From Brevibacterium moorei (lineage in GTDB: Bacteria > Actinomycetota > Actinomycetes > Actinomycetales > Brevibacteriaceae), in the NCBI RefSeq assembly GCF_024580735.1, contig NZ_JANIJX010000008.1, positions 57,573 to 121,572 of the forward strand: a stretch of 64,000 nucleotides of DNA. The letters run 5' to 3'. The translations under genes and the position numbers were made by a program. Below the pieces are notes generated by a model, which saw nothing but the letters and a program-made list of their open reading frames with translations, made no database searches and had not been told where the DNA came from. Below, piece after piece: positions 17,486 to 28,479 of the stretch. Position 1 is the first letter of the stretch. Every line of letters begins with the position of its first letter.

Positions 17486-19438
17486 TCAGCGGCCCGCGGC
17501 GTAGCCCTGAGCACCACGTGGATTGGCCGCGGCCTGCAGGTTACCGGTGGCGGGATCGCGGGTGATGGCGGACAGCCTGCCCAGCGCCCAGTCCCCGGCG
17601 CACGTGACCCGGTGGCCCCGGGCGCGCAGGCCGTCGATGACCGCTTCGCCCAGCCGGTCCTCGACCACGGCCGAGGCCGGGTCCCAGGTCCGCGGATAGA
17701 ACGAGGCCGGCATCGCGTTCGTGTGGAAGGCAGGCGCGTCGATCGCCTGCTGTGGTTCGTACTCGCCCACCAGCAGCCGCAGCACCAGGAGCAGCTGCCA
17801 CTGATCCTGCTGGTCCCCGCCCGGAGTGCCCAACACCGCGACGGTCTGCCCGTCCTTCTGGATCAGCGTGGGGCTCAGCGTGGTGCGCGGCCGTTTGCCC
17901 GGCGTCAGAGCTGAGGGCGATGATTCGTCCAACCAGGTCATCTGCAGGCGGGTGCCCAGACAGAAGCCCAGACCCGGCACCGTGGGGGAGGACTGCAGCC
18001 AGCCGCCCGATGGCGTCGCCGAAATCGCATTGCCCCAACGGTCCACCACATCGATATGACAGGTGTCGCCGCGGTGCGTGCCGTCGGCGGCGGTCTGCAC
18101 TGCGGAGTCGTTCGTCTGCATGGTCGGTTCGCCCGAACCCTGGCCTGCACCCGGAGCATGTGCGGCGGCGTACTGTGCCCACTCGTCCTCGGTGATCAGG
18201 GGCGGTGCGAAGGCACTGCCGCCGGGCAGCAGGGACAGGAGCTCCGCAGGCAGGGTGCCGGGGCGGAACTCGGCACTGGCGGTATCGGTGATGAGCGTGC
18301 GGCGTTCGGCCGCGTACTCGTCGGAGAGCAGGTACTCCAGCACCCGGCCGGTGGCATCCGTGTCCGCATCGCCGTAGTAGACGTCGCGGTCGGCCAGGAC
18401 CAGTTTGAGGGTCTCCAGGATCGTGTGCGCGCCCAGTTCGCTGGACGGGTCGAGGCGGTCGTCGGAGAATCCGTCGAGGATCTTCAGGGCCTGCAACAGG
18501 ATGGGGCCCTGGCCCCAGGCGCCGATCTTGGAGACCGTGTAGCCGCGGAACTCGACGCTGGCCGGAGCCTCGAATCTGGAGCATTCGCGTGCCAGGTCAG
18601 CGGCGGTGATGACGCCGGCGTAGTCGCCGCCGTCGGCGTGGCGGTGTGGGGTCTTGACGAACTCGGCGATCGTCTGGGCGACCCGGCCGGTGTGCCACAG
18701 GTCGCGGGCGGCCTGGATGCGAGCGGCACGGGAGGTGGCCTCGGCCCCGGCGGAATCGGGCGCCGAGGCCGCGGCCAGTTCGCGCAGCACCCGCGCGTAT
18801 TCGGGATTGCGCACGGTGGTGCCGGGCGCGGGGACCTGGCCGTCGGAAGTCAGCCACAGGTCCGCCGAGGACGGCCAGTGTTCGGTGAACAGGTCCTTGA
18901 CCCGGGCGATGGTGGCGGTGGCCGAGGCGAGGATCGCGTGTCCGTGTTCGGCGTAGTGGATCGCGTAGGCCAGGACATCGGGCAGCTCCCAGCTGCCGTG
19001 GGTGATCAGCAGGTTCAGCCACATGTCGACCGAGGTGGGGATGGCCGCGGCCAGTGCGCCCGCGCCGGGCACGAAGTCCAGGCCGAGTGCCTTGTACGCC
19101 TCGACCGAGGCGCCGGCTGGGGCATCGCCCTGGCCCATCATGATCTGGGGTGCAGGGTGCGGTTCCGCGGCGGTGGGTGCGGTGGTGAGGACGCCGGTCA
19201 TGTCCCCTGCCGGGCCGTTGAGGTGCGGTTCGACCACGTGCAGGACGAAGGCGCCTGCGGCTGCGGCGTCGAAGGCGTTGCCCCCGCGTTCCAGCACGGA
19301 CTGGGCGGTGGCGGTGGCCAGCCAGTGGGTGGAGGCGGCCATGCCGAAGGAGCCCTGCAGGCTGGGGCGTGTGGTGTGGGTGGCGGGTGGCGTGAACTGG
19401 GCGTTGGCGGGCGAGGCCAGTGCGTGGAAGAAACTCAT
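17486..19438 (-). CDS. Gamma-glutamyltransferase family protein (Ntn hydrolase)
   Basis: The 650-residue protein has the large-subunit start GMAASTHWLATATAQSVLERG with NAFDAAAAGAF, and the small-subunit start GDTCHIDVVDRWGNAISATP. Thr459 in DTCHI is the expected self-cleavage and nucleophile residue. PGKRPRTTLSPTL and LGTPGGDQQDQWQ are the conserved substrate-pocket segments. GGT enzymes cleave gamma-glutamyl amides such as glutathione. No convincing signal peptide is seen, so it may be cytoplasmic, like the less-characterised YwrD-type branch. It is somewhat longer than typical (570-600). It converges on an amino-acid importer operon and may process related compounds. Confidence 0.85.
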   Translation of the reverse strand: MSFFHALASPANAQFTPPATHTTRPSLQGSFGMAASTHWLATATAQSVLERGGNAFDAAAAGAFVLHVVEPHLNGPAGDMTGVLTTAPTAAEPHPAPQIMMGQGDAPAGASVEAYKALGLDFVPGAGALAAAIPTSVDMWLNLLITHGSWELPDVLAYAIHYAEHGHAILASATATIARVKDLFTEHWPSSADLWLTSDGQVPAPGTTVRNPEYARVLRELAAASAPDSAGAEATSRAARIQAARDLWHTGRVAQTIAEFVKTPHRHADGGDYAGVITAADLARECSRFEAPASVEFRGYTVSKIGAWGQGPILLQALKILDGFSDDRLDPSSELGAHTILETLKLVLADRDVYYGDADTDATGRVLEYLLSDEYAAERRTLITDTASAEFRPGTLPAELLSLLPGGSAFAPPLITEDEWAQYAAAHAPGAGQGSGEPTMQTNDSAVQTAADGTHRGDTCHIDVVDRWGNAISATPSGGWLQSSPTVPGLGFCLGTRLQMTWLDESSPSALTPGKRPRTTLSPTLIQKDGQTVAVLGTPGGDQQDQWQLLLVLRLLVGEYEPQQAIDAPAFHTNAMPASFYPRTWDPASAVVEDRLGEAVIDGLRARGHRVTCAGDWALGRLSAITRDPATGNLQAAANPRGAQGYAAGR

Positions 19439-19582
19439 GGTCAGAGCCTATAGGGAGGGTGTGACACGGGTGTGTCCGGTGTCACGATGTGGGTGGGGAA
19501 TAGAGAATTAGGGGACCTTGCGTCTGTGGTGCGATGGGTGTTCCATGGTGGGACATACGAAACCGCGTGAAAGGAGTTCGTC

Positions 19583-20128
19583 ATGGCAATCGCCGATAAG
19601 AAGGTGGCCTTCCTGCTGACCCGCGGGGTTGAAGAGGTCGAACTGACCGGACCGCTCAGTGCCGTGCGCGGGGCCGGAGCCCAGGCGGTTATCGTGTCGC
19701 CCTGGGACGACGGGCCGCTGACCGCGCTGAACAGTGATTGGCACAAGGGTGAGGACTTCGAGGTTGATGTGCCCGTGATCGCCGCGAAAGCGGAGGACTA
19801 CGACATGCTGGTCATGCCGGGCGGCACACTCAACGTCGACAATCTGCGGACCTCGGCGCCGGCGGTGGAGTTCGTCAAGGCGTTCTTCGAGGCCGGAAAG
19901 CCGGTGGCAGCGATCTGCCACGCGCCGTGGATGCTGGCCGAGGCCAAGCTGGCGCAGGGCCGGACGCTGACCAGCTACCACTCGATCAAGCAGGACCTGC
20001 TCAACGCCGGGGCGAACTGGGTGGACCAGGAACTGGTGCGCGACAGCAACCTGATCACCTCCCGTAGTCCGGATGATCTGGCGGCCTTCGATAAGGCCAT
20101 CGTCCAGGAGTTGGAGTCACTGGGGTGA
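19583..20128 (+). CDS. PfpI/DJ-1 family protein (type 1 glutamine amidotransferase-like)
   Basis: The 181-residue protein is of normal length for the family. It has the N-terminal acid motif GVEEVEL (Glu18) and the nucleophile elbow AAICHAPW with Cys112, followed by His113. PfpI/DJ-1 proteins act as proteases, deglycases or chaperones during stress; the exact activity of this one cannot be told. The ATG at 19583 follows AAAGGAG. A T-tailed terminator follows, then the distal end of the CRISPR array. Confidence 0.9.
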   Translation: MAIADKKVAFLLTRGVEEVELTGPLSAVRGAGAQAVIVSPWDDGPLTALNSDWHKGEDFEVDVPVIAAKAEDYDMLVMPGGTLNVDNLRTSAPAVEFVKAFFEAGKPVAAICHAPWMLAEAKLAQGRTLTSYHSIKQDLLNAGANWVDQELVRDSNLITSRSPDDLAAFDKAIVQELESLG

Positions 20129-20159
20129 TGGGGTGGTTGTCGGGTGACGCTTGAGAGGG

Positions 20160-20194
20160 CCTCGGCCGCGGGATTTCCCGTGGCCGAGGTTTTT
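20160..20194 (+). terminator. Intrinsic terminator after the PfpI-like gene
   Basis: The arms at 20160-20172 and 20177-20189 form a 13-bp stem with one wobble and an ATTT loop, followed by TTTTT at 20190-20194. It is a textbook intrinsic terminator and ends 7 bases before the first CRISPR repeat. Confidence 0.9.
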
Positions 20195-20200
20195 GGTGGG

Positions 20201-20228
20201 TGGGTATCCCCGCTGGCGCGGAGGCAAC
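20201..20228 (-). repeat. Degenerate terminal CRISPR repeat (leader-distal end)
   Basis: This copy keeps the last 22 bases of the repeat (ATCCCCGC...GCAAC), but its first six differ: TGGGTA instead of GGATCA. Terminal decay is the mark of the oldest, leader-distal repeat. It therefore supports growth of the array from the cas2 side. Confidence 0.9.
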
Positions 20229-23200
20229 GGGTGCCGGGGTGGCATCCGTGTCGTCTACCACGGATCATCCCCGCTGGCGCGGAGGCAACCGCCTGGTCCA
20301 CGCGAGGTCGTCGATCGCGTCCGGATCATCCCCGCTGGCGCGGAGGCAACATTCGGCCCACACGTAGAGGACGGGGGCGACCCGGATCATCCCCGCTGGC
20401 GCGGAGGCAACTGCTGTTTCTTGAGTAGGTCGATGAGTTCCTGCGGATCATCCCCGCTGGCGCGGAGGCAACAAGTCCCGGCCGAACCGTCTGGTGTCGG
20501 TGTCGGGATCATCCCCGCTGGCGCGGAGGCAACTTGGTGACGTACTTGCCGGCCTGCATGGAGTACGGATCATCCCCGCTGGCGCGGAGGCAACCCGAAT
20601 CCATTCGGGTCACACTATGGGACGGTGGGATCATCCCCGCTGGCGCGGAGGCAACTCCCGGCGCTTCGCCTTTTCAGCTTCATAAGCCGGATCATCCCCG
20701 CTGGCGCGGAGGCAACTCAAATGCCCAAGGAAATCGACGGGGTCACCTACGGATCATCCCCGCTGGCGCGGAGGCAACCTCCTTGAGACTCCGCTCGAAG
20801 CGCGGCGCCTCGGATCATCCCCGCTGGCGCGGAGGCAACGCGTAGCCACTGATCCATGATGCTCCTTAGATGGGATCATCCCCGCTGGCGCGGAGGCAAC
20901 CATCCCCGTTTCTTAGTACCCCAAGTTTTCCCCGGATCATCCCCGCTGGCGCGGAGGCAACCCCATGCCTTCGGCCTGCTCGATCAGAGCGGCCGGATCA
21001 TCCCCGCTGGCGCGGAGGCAACCCTCGTTGAGCTGCTTCGGGGACCCGTCTACCGGGATCATCCCCGCTGGCGCGGAGGCAACCAAGTTCGTGGACTCGC
21101 CCATGTCGATCATCGTCGGATCATCCCCGCTGGCGCGGAGGCAACATGATCGCGGATGAACTGCATGATGCTTTGCAGGGATCATCCCCGCTGGCGCGGA
21201 GGCAACCCCGGGCCGGAAATCGGGCCGCCGTCAGCCTTCGGATCATCCCCGCTGGCGCGGAGGCAACCGTGGCGGTGAGTCATTCGACAACATCGGACGG
21301 GGATCATCCCCGCTGGCGCGGAGGCAACGTCCACTACTTCCCGCCGCCCGTGAAGCTCGACGGATCATCCCCGCTGGCGCGGAGGCAACCTGGGTCACCT
21401 GCGCACCGCCACCAGGGAGAGGGGATCATCCCCGCTGGCGCGGAGGCAACGTCAATCTGCCGATCCTTCAGCAGGTTGTCAGAGGGATCATCCCCGCTGG
21501 CGCGGAGGCAACCGTGAGCGTCTGCTTCTGGCCTTGCCAGGCGAGGGATCATCCCCGCTGGCGCGGAGGCAACATGGGTCCTAAGGGCTACGGTTTGGTG
21601 GCGAAGGGATCATCCCCGCTGGCGCGGAGGCAACTCGCTCTTGTGCCGGCGTGCGGACGTGAGCTGCGGATCATCCCCGCTGGCGCGGAGGCAACCAAGG
21701 CGGCGCCATGGACACCGCATCAGACGGGGGATCATCCCCGCTGGCGCGGAGGCAACACCGAGGATCCGGGCGTCGGCGTCTGCGAGACCGGATCATCCCC
21801 GCTGGCGCGGAGGCAACACGACGATGTAGAGGCGCAACTCCCCGCCGTGCGGATCATCCCCGCTGGCGCGGAGGCAACACGGTGACGTTCCGCAACTCGA
21901 CTGCCGAACCGGGATCATCCCCGCTGGCGCGGAGGCAACTCTTCGCCCTGTCGCTGGTAGAACGCGAGGGCCGGATCATCCCCGCTGGCGCGGAGGCAAC
22001 TCGGCCAAATCCTTGATCTGGTCTTCCGTGGTCGGATCATCCCCGCTGGCGCGGAGGCAACCACGCGCTGATCGAGTTCGTAGGCCCCTGCCTGGGATCA
22101 TCCCCGCTGGCGCGGAGGCAACCAGGTTGGCGACTGTGGCGGGATGGCGGTCTCAGGATCATCCCCGCTGGCGCGGAGGCAACTGAGAGGAGCCAGTTCG
22201 TGCGGTACGGGAACTGGGATCATCCCCGCTGGCGCGGAGGCAACCCCTGGCCGGTCGGCTGATCCTCGTCGGGCGCGGGATCATCCCCGCTGGCGCGGAG
22301 GCAACTCGTTCCGCTCCATCCCCGGATTCAACGCCAAGGGATCATCCCCGCTGGCGCGGAGGCAACCAGCGTCCCTGAATCTCGCTCAACATGAGCTGAG
22401 GATCATCCCCGCTGGCGCGGAGGCAACTTGGGTGTGCGGGCCTCGGAGGGCCCGGCCCCGGGATCATCCCCGCTGGCGCGGAGGCAACCATTCTTCCCGA
22501 CAGCCGACCTGGCGATCATAGGGATCATCCCCGCTGGCGCGGAGGCAACCGCTGAACGACCCAGAAGCGGGTGCCCTTCTCCGGATCATCCCCGCTGGCG
22601 CGGAGGCAACCGGGCAGCCGAGGTTGGCGGCCGTCAGGGCGTGGGATCATCCCCGCTGGCGCGGAGGCAACGATCGTCGGCGGGATCGTGTACGCGGTCA
22701 GGACGGATCATCCCCGCTGGCGCGGAGGCAACGGTGCGTACTCTGTGGTGGATCGTCTGGGTGACGGATCATCCCCGCTGGCGCGGAGGCAACTAGCGCT
22801 GGCCGCCTCCTGCTGCCTGGCGGCCTCTGGATCATCCCCGCTGGCGCGGAGGCAACTCACCACCGTGTCGAGTGACAGAGGAGACGCCATGGATCATCCC
22901 CGCTGGCGCGGAGGCAACCCCATCTGGGCACCAGCACCCTCGCGCAGGCCCGGATCATCCCCGCTGGCGCGGAGGCAACCTTGGGGGTCCCCTCGTGGTA
23001 CTGGCCGCCGACGGATCATCCCCGCTGGCGCGGAGGCAACGCGGGTGCTGAGCGTCTTCTTCTGGTCTCCAGGGGATCATCCCCGCTGGCGCGGAGGCAA
23101 CGCCTTCGACGCGTTCAGGAACGCATCCGCAGCCGGATCATCCCCGCTGGCGCGGAGGCAACTTGCTGTTGCGGTGGTCATTCGCGCCACCACCGGGATC

Positions 23201-26200
23201 ATCCCCGCTGGCGCGGAGGCAACGGTATTCGTCCTCGCTGTCGCAGGTGGGTGTGTGGGATCATCCCCGCTGGCGCGGAGGCAACGGCTTCATTTTGCCA
23301 AGCTTTTCCAGCTTGGCCGGATCATCCCCGCTGGCGCGGAGGCAACCACCTTCACATCCGTGATCGTGAAGACATGCCCGGATCATCCCCGCTGGCGCGG
23401 AGGCAACTGGTAGGCCAGGCATCCGGGCCAGATGAGGGCCGGATCATCCCCGCTGGCGCGGAGGCAACAGGTAGAGGTCATCCCACCATGTCGCATCCTG
23501 CGGATCATCCCCGCTGGCGCGGAGGCAACCCAGCCCTGCCTGGCCCTGCCACGCCGCGAGCGGGATCATCCCCGCTGGCGCGGAGGCAACCGGACACTCC
23601 GCAGGTGGCCGCGCAGGAAGAACGGATCATCCCCGCTGGCGCGGAGGCAACGTCTACTTTGGCTAGGAGGCCACATGTTCACACGGATCATCCCCGCTGG
23701 CGCGGAGGCAACAGAAGCGCATGAAGCAGGAGATGGAGTCCTCGGGGATCATCCCCGCTGGCGCGGAGGCAACTCGTCACCCGTGATCGGCTTGGACGCC
23801 GGCGTGGGATCATCCCCGCTGGCGCGGAGGCAACGAGGGTGCGGGCTCGATCCTGCAATCTCAGCGGGGATCATCCCCGCTGGCGCGGAGGCAACCACCG
23901 TAGCCCTGTCTGGCGCGTACTCGATCCCGGATCATCCCCGCTGGCGCGGAGGCAACCGGTGGCTGCGCTGGTGGCCTACGAGTCGGCTGGGATCATCCCC
24001 GCTGGCGCGGAGGCAACCTGGTGCTTGGAGTGACTGCCGGAGTGGATGCGGGATCATCCCCGCTGGCGCGGAGGCAACGCAGGATCAGCTTCGCCCCCGG
24101 TGTCCCCCATGGGATCATCCCCGCTGGCGCGGAGGCAACGGTGACCATTCCAGCCATGCCAGACCTGGCGAGGGATCATCCCCGCTGGCGCGGAGGCAAC
24201 GCGGAAACGACCGGGGAACAGGGCGAGCCAGTGGGATCATCCCCGCTGGCGCGGAGGCAACAGCCCAGAGGCAATATCCGCCCTCGCGCACGTGGGATCA
24301 TCCCCGCTGGCGCGGAGGCAACGCCGCCAGGACTGGGGCTACGTCCTCATCGGAGGGATCATCCCCGCTGGCGCGGAGGCAACCCTGAGTGGTTCGCAGC
24401 CATAAAGCTAGCGGTCGGATCATCCCCGCTGGCGCGGAGGCAACATCGTCTGGTTTTGGCTTTGTCATGGTTGTTCCGGATCATCCCCGCTGGCGCGGAG
24501 GCAACAACAGAGTCAGGAAATGCGGAGGGACCCGCGCCGGATCATCCCCGCTGGCGCGGAGGCAACGATTCCCGCGTTGCGCTCTGCTTCCTCGGCTTCG
24601 GATCATCCCCGCTGGCGCGGAGGCAACATGGCCTCATGGTGCCGGCTGCACGGGGTGCAGGGATCATCCCCGCTGGCGCGGAGGCAACCTGTTGCTCATT
24701 GTTCTTGCCTTTCGCCATGACGGATCATCCCCGCTGGCGCGGAGGCAACGACGGCGGCTTCGAGAAAGACATGATCCAGGTAGGATCATCCCCGCTGGCG
24801 CGGAGGCAACGACCTCCCGTTGTCCGTCCACGAGCTGGTCGTCGGATCATCCCCGCTGGCGCGGAGGCAACGTGCACAGCGCATTCGGCAATAGTCCTCC
24901 GCGTCGGATCATCCCCGCTGGCGCGGAGGCAACCCATCATTATCGAGGGTCGAAACGGTATCGGCCGGATCATCCCCGCTGGCGCGGAGGCAACGTCTAC
25001 ACGAAACCATCCTGCGTCCAATGCGAGGGATCATCCCCGCTGGCGCGGAGGCAACGACCGCCCTACTTCCATGAAGGAATCGATCGTCGGATCATCCCCG
25101 CTGGCGCGGAGGCAACGTCCACGCCGTCCGCTGGGAACCGTGCGGACAGGGATCATCCCCGCTGGCGCGGAGGCAACCCTCGGTTTCTTCGATACCTTCG
25201 GGGGTGGTGCGGATCATCCCCGCTGGCGCGGAGGCAACATCTGCGGTGACACGGTGTCCAGGTTCAAGGCGGGATCATCCCCGCTGGCGCGGAGGCAACA
25301 CGAGTCCACCGATTCGTGCGCGCTGCCTGTCGGGATCATCCCCGCTGGCGCGGAGGCAACGAGGTTGAGCGATGCTCAAATGGCACTCAACGGGGATCAT
25401 CCCCGCTGGCGCGGAGGCAACACGCACGCAGTGGAGCAGTACACAGGCACCTACGGATCATCCCCGCTGGCGCGGAGGCAACAAATGTTCATCCTCTTGT
25501 GGCACGAGGCTGGCCGGATCATCCCCGCTGGCGCGGAGGCAACTCGGCGGCAGGGCTTATTCCCAGTCCGTCGCGCGGATCATCCCCGCTGGCGCGGAGG
25601 CAACGGATGACCTCCGCATCAACAACCTCGCCGTAAGGGATCATCCCCGCTGGCGCGGAGGCAACCCAGGCGCCGAAGCGCCCAGGGGCTAGTCGTGCGG
25701 ATCATCCCCGCTGGCGCGGAGGCAACATTAGCACCACGGATTCCCGTGACCTGCGCCACGGATCATCCCCGCTGGCGCGGAGGCAACTTGACCAGCACAC
25801 GATATTCCTCATGTGCGGCCGGATCATCCCCGCTGGCGCGGAGGCAACTCCGGCCATGACATCGACACCCAGTGCCTGCAGGGATCATCCCCGCTGGCGC
25901 GGAGGCAACCTGGAGAGGCCTAAAAGCGCCCCCAACAGGCCGGGATCATCCCCGCTGGCGCGGAGGCAACCTTTCCGTGTCGCCATCCGGCGACGCGATG
26001 GCCGGATCATCCCCGCTGGCGCGGAGGCAACAGCTTGCAGATGGACTCGACCGTTGCATCCGCCGGATCATCCCCGCTGGCGCGGAGGCAACTGCGGCCT
26101 TTAACAATGACGTGAGTACGTCACGGGATCATCCCCGCTGGCGCGGAGGCAACGACATGAAGAAGGCGTTTGCGAAGGCCAGCGCGGGATCATCCCCGCT

Positions 26201-28413
26201 GGCGCGGAGGCAACGCTGATCGTGTCCGTGCGGATGTCGTTGGAGGCCGGATCATCCCCGCTGGCGCGGAGGCAACTCAGCCAGAGTGGCGCGTCTCGTC
26301 GCCTCATCGGGATCATCCCCGCTGGCGCGGAGGCAACTCATGCCGCGCATGTCCTGCTCGTGGCCACGGAGGATCATCCCCGCTGGCGCGGAGGCAACTT
26401 TCTTCAGGTGCTCCCGATACCTCATCGGACCGGATCATCCCCGCTGGCGCGGAGGCAACCGCAGGGTGCCGGCACCTACATGTGTTGGGCAAGGATCATC
26501 CCCGCTGGCGCGGAGGCAACTCGAGCGGCCGCCACGGCTTCATCGAGTCCCGGGGATCATCCCCGCTGGCGCGGAGGCAACTGAGTACGTCACGTTCAAT
26601 TGCTACCGTTTCCAGGATCATCCCCGCTGGCGCGGAGGCAACCCGGCCGCAACCTGCGTTCGCAGCTGCGTGGCAGGATCATCCCCGCTGGCGCGGAGGC
26701 AACGAACGGCCTGAAATTGTGCGGGTGGGAGATTGTGGATCATCCCCGCTGGCGCGGAGGCAACCCTATCCCTCATCCAGTACGGCGGACGCCCACGGGA
26801 TCATCCCCGCTGGCGCGGAGGCAACGATCCCATCGTCTCGCACACGACCCGCCCTGACGGATCATCCCCGCTGGCGCGGAGGCAACAACCCGAGAGTCGC
26901 AGACATCACCACACCCACGGGATCATCCCCGCTGGCGCGGAGGCAACCCGTGCCGGGTGAGTTGGACACGGTGAAGTACCGGATCATCCCCGCTGGCGCG
27001 GAGGCAACAGGAATGCGCCAGGTGCCGGCTTGCCTTTGGTCGGATCATCCCCGCTGGCGCGGAGGCAACCCGCCACCAAGTACAAGTCTGAAATGTCCGC
27101 TGGGATCATCCCCGCTGGCGCGGAGGCAACGACGGTGGAGGCTTCACGCAGATGGCGGCACAGGGATCATCCCCGCTGGCGCGGAGGCAACAGCCTTCTG
27201 CCGCCTAGTCAGTGACTCTGTTCCGGATCATCCCCGCTGGCGCGGAGGCAACATACAGGGCAGGCTTCCCGCCGATCACGTAGATGGGATCATCCCCGCT
27301 GGCGCGGAGGCAACCATCGGTTCTCTTCCAGGTGTTTGGCGGTCAGGGGATCATCCCCGCTGGCGCGGAGGCAACGGGAGATTGTGCCACTCTGCCCCTG
27401 TTGGGCTGGGATCATCCCCGCTGGCGCGGAGGCAACCCGTCGCCTGCGATGCCGTGGGCGTACAGTTTCGGATCATCCCCGCTGGCGCGGAGGCAACCCT
27501 GAGTGGTTCGCAGCCATAAAGCTAGCGGTCGGATCATCCCCGCTGGCGCGGAGGCAACATCGGGTCATCGTCCACATGGCCGGCATCACAGGGATCATCC
27601 CCGCTGGCGCGGAGGCAACGTTTCAAGGGCTGCGGTGGCGCGGTCCCACCAGGGATCATCCCCGCTGGCGCGGAGGCAACCGTGAGATTGGCAGCGTGAT
27701 GTTCGCGGGCTTCGGATCATCCCCGCTGGCGCGGAGGCAACGAGTTGGAAACCTGGTGGCCGATCGTAGCTCGGGGATCATCCCCGCTGGCGCGGAGGCA
27801 ACGTTTCGCCTTGGACGCGATCAGTGGCGGGCGTCGGATCATCCCCGCTGGCGCGGAGGCAACAGCGGCGGCAGTACGAACTGCTCGGATGGGACGGGAT
27901 CATCCCCGCTGGCGCGGAGGCAACACGGCTCAGGTGCAGGTCCTCGACGCGGCCGACGGATCATCCCCGCTGGCGCGGAGGCAACCTGGCGAGCTGGCTC
28001 TGAGCTGTCCTCGCCGTTGGGATCATCCCCGCTGGCGCGGAGGCAACCTACGGAGGGTGGGGCCGTTTCGTCGTTACTCGGGATCATCCCCGCTGGCGCG
28101 GAGGCAACGTCGAGAAGATCGCCAAGTCTATCGACAAGACCGGATCATCCCCGCTGGCGCGGAGGCAACTATCTTGTCGCGTTCCGCGTTGTCCTTGATC
28201 GCGGATCATCCCCGCTGGCGCGGAGGCAACGGCTTGGAGGATGGGTCGAAGGCTGCTGATGCGGGATCATCCCCGCTGGCGCGGAGGCAACCATCCGACA
28301 CGATTTCAGGCCGTTCTAGGGCCGGGATCATCCCCGCTGGCGCGGAGGCAACGGCCACCCTGGCCGGGGTCCCCGCCGAGGTAGCGGATCATCCCCGCTG
28401 GCGCGGAGGCAAC
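20201..28413 (-). CRISPR. Type I-E CRISPR array, 135 repeats and 134 spacers
   Basis: A 28-base repeat recurs every 61 bases. On the plus strand it starts GGATCATCCCCGC and ends GCGGAGGCAAC. I tracked every repeat start by hand from 20262 to 28386: 134 full repeats, all alike as far as I can read, plus a degenerate one at 20201-20228. Spacers are 33 bases in 124 cases, 34 in nine and 35 in one. crRNA is made from the minus strand. In that sense the repeat reads GTTGCCTCCGC-GCCA-GCGGGGATGATCC, a type I-E repeat with a 6-bp hairpin and an AUGAUCC handle. One stem position is a U-G wobble on that strand but an A-C mismatch on the other. The leader end is at 28413, next to cas2. Confidence 0.98.
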
Positions 28414-28479
28414 ACTTGCTGACCTGCAAGTTTGATCCTCAATACCCCGATTTTAGATGAGTTTGAATGCGTTCCGCCC
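28414..28479 (-). promoter_or_regulatory. CRISPR leader region
   Basis: Only 66 bases separate the first (newest) repeat from the cas2 stop. The stretch is clearly more AT-rich than its surroundings (TTTTAGATGAGTTTGAAT at about 28451-28468). A leader must hold the array promoter and the integration signal. If it is longer than 66 bases it extends into the cas2 coding end. Exact promoter boxes are not clear. Confidence 0.65.

Noticed and set aside
20144..28422. Dozens of plus-strand frames across the array encoding repeats of SSPLARRQ, IIPAGAEAT and DHPRWRGGN
   Set aside because: They are the three-frame translation of the 28-base CRISPR repeat with spacers between. The 61-base period rotates the frame, giving the three recurring peptides. 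They are not proteins.
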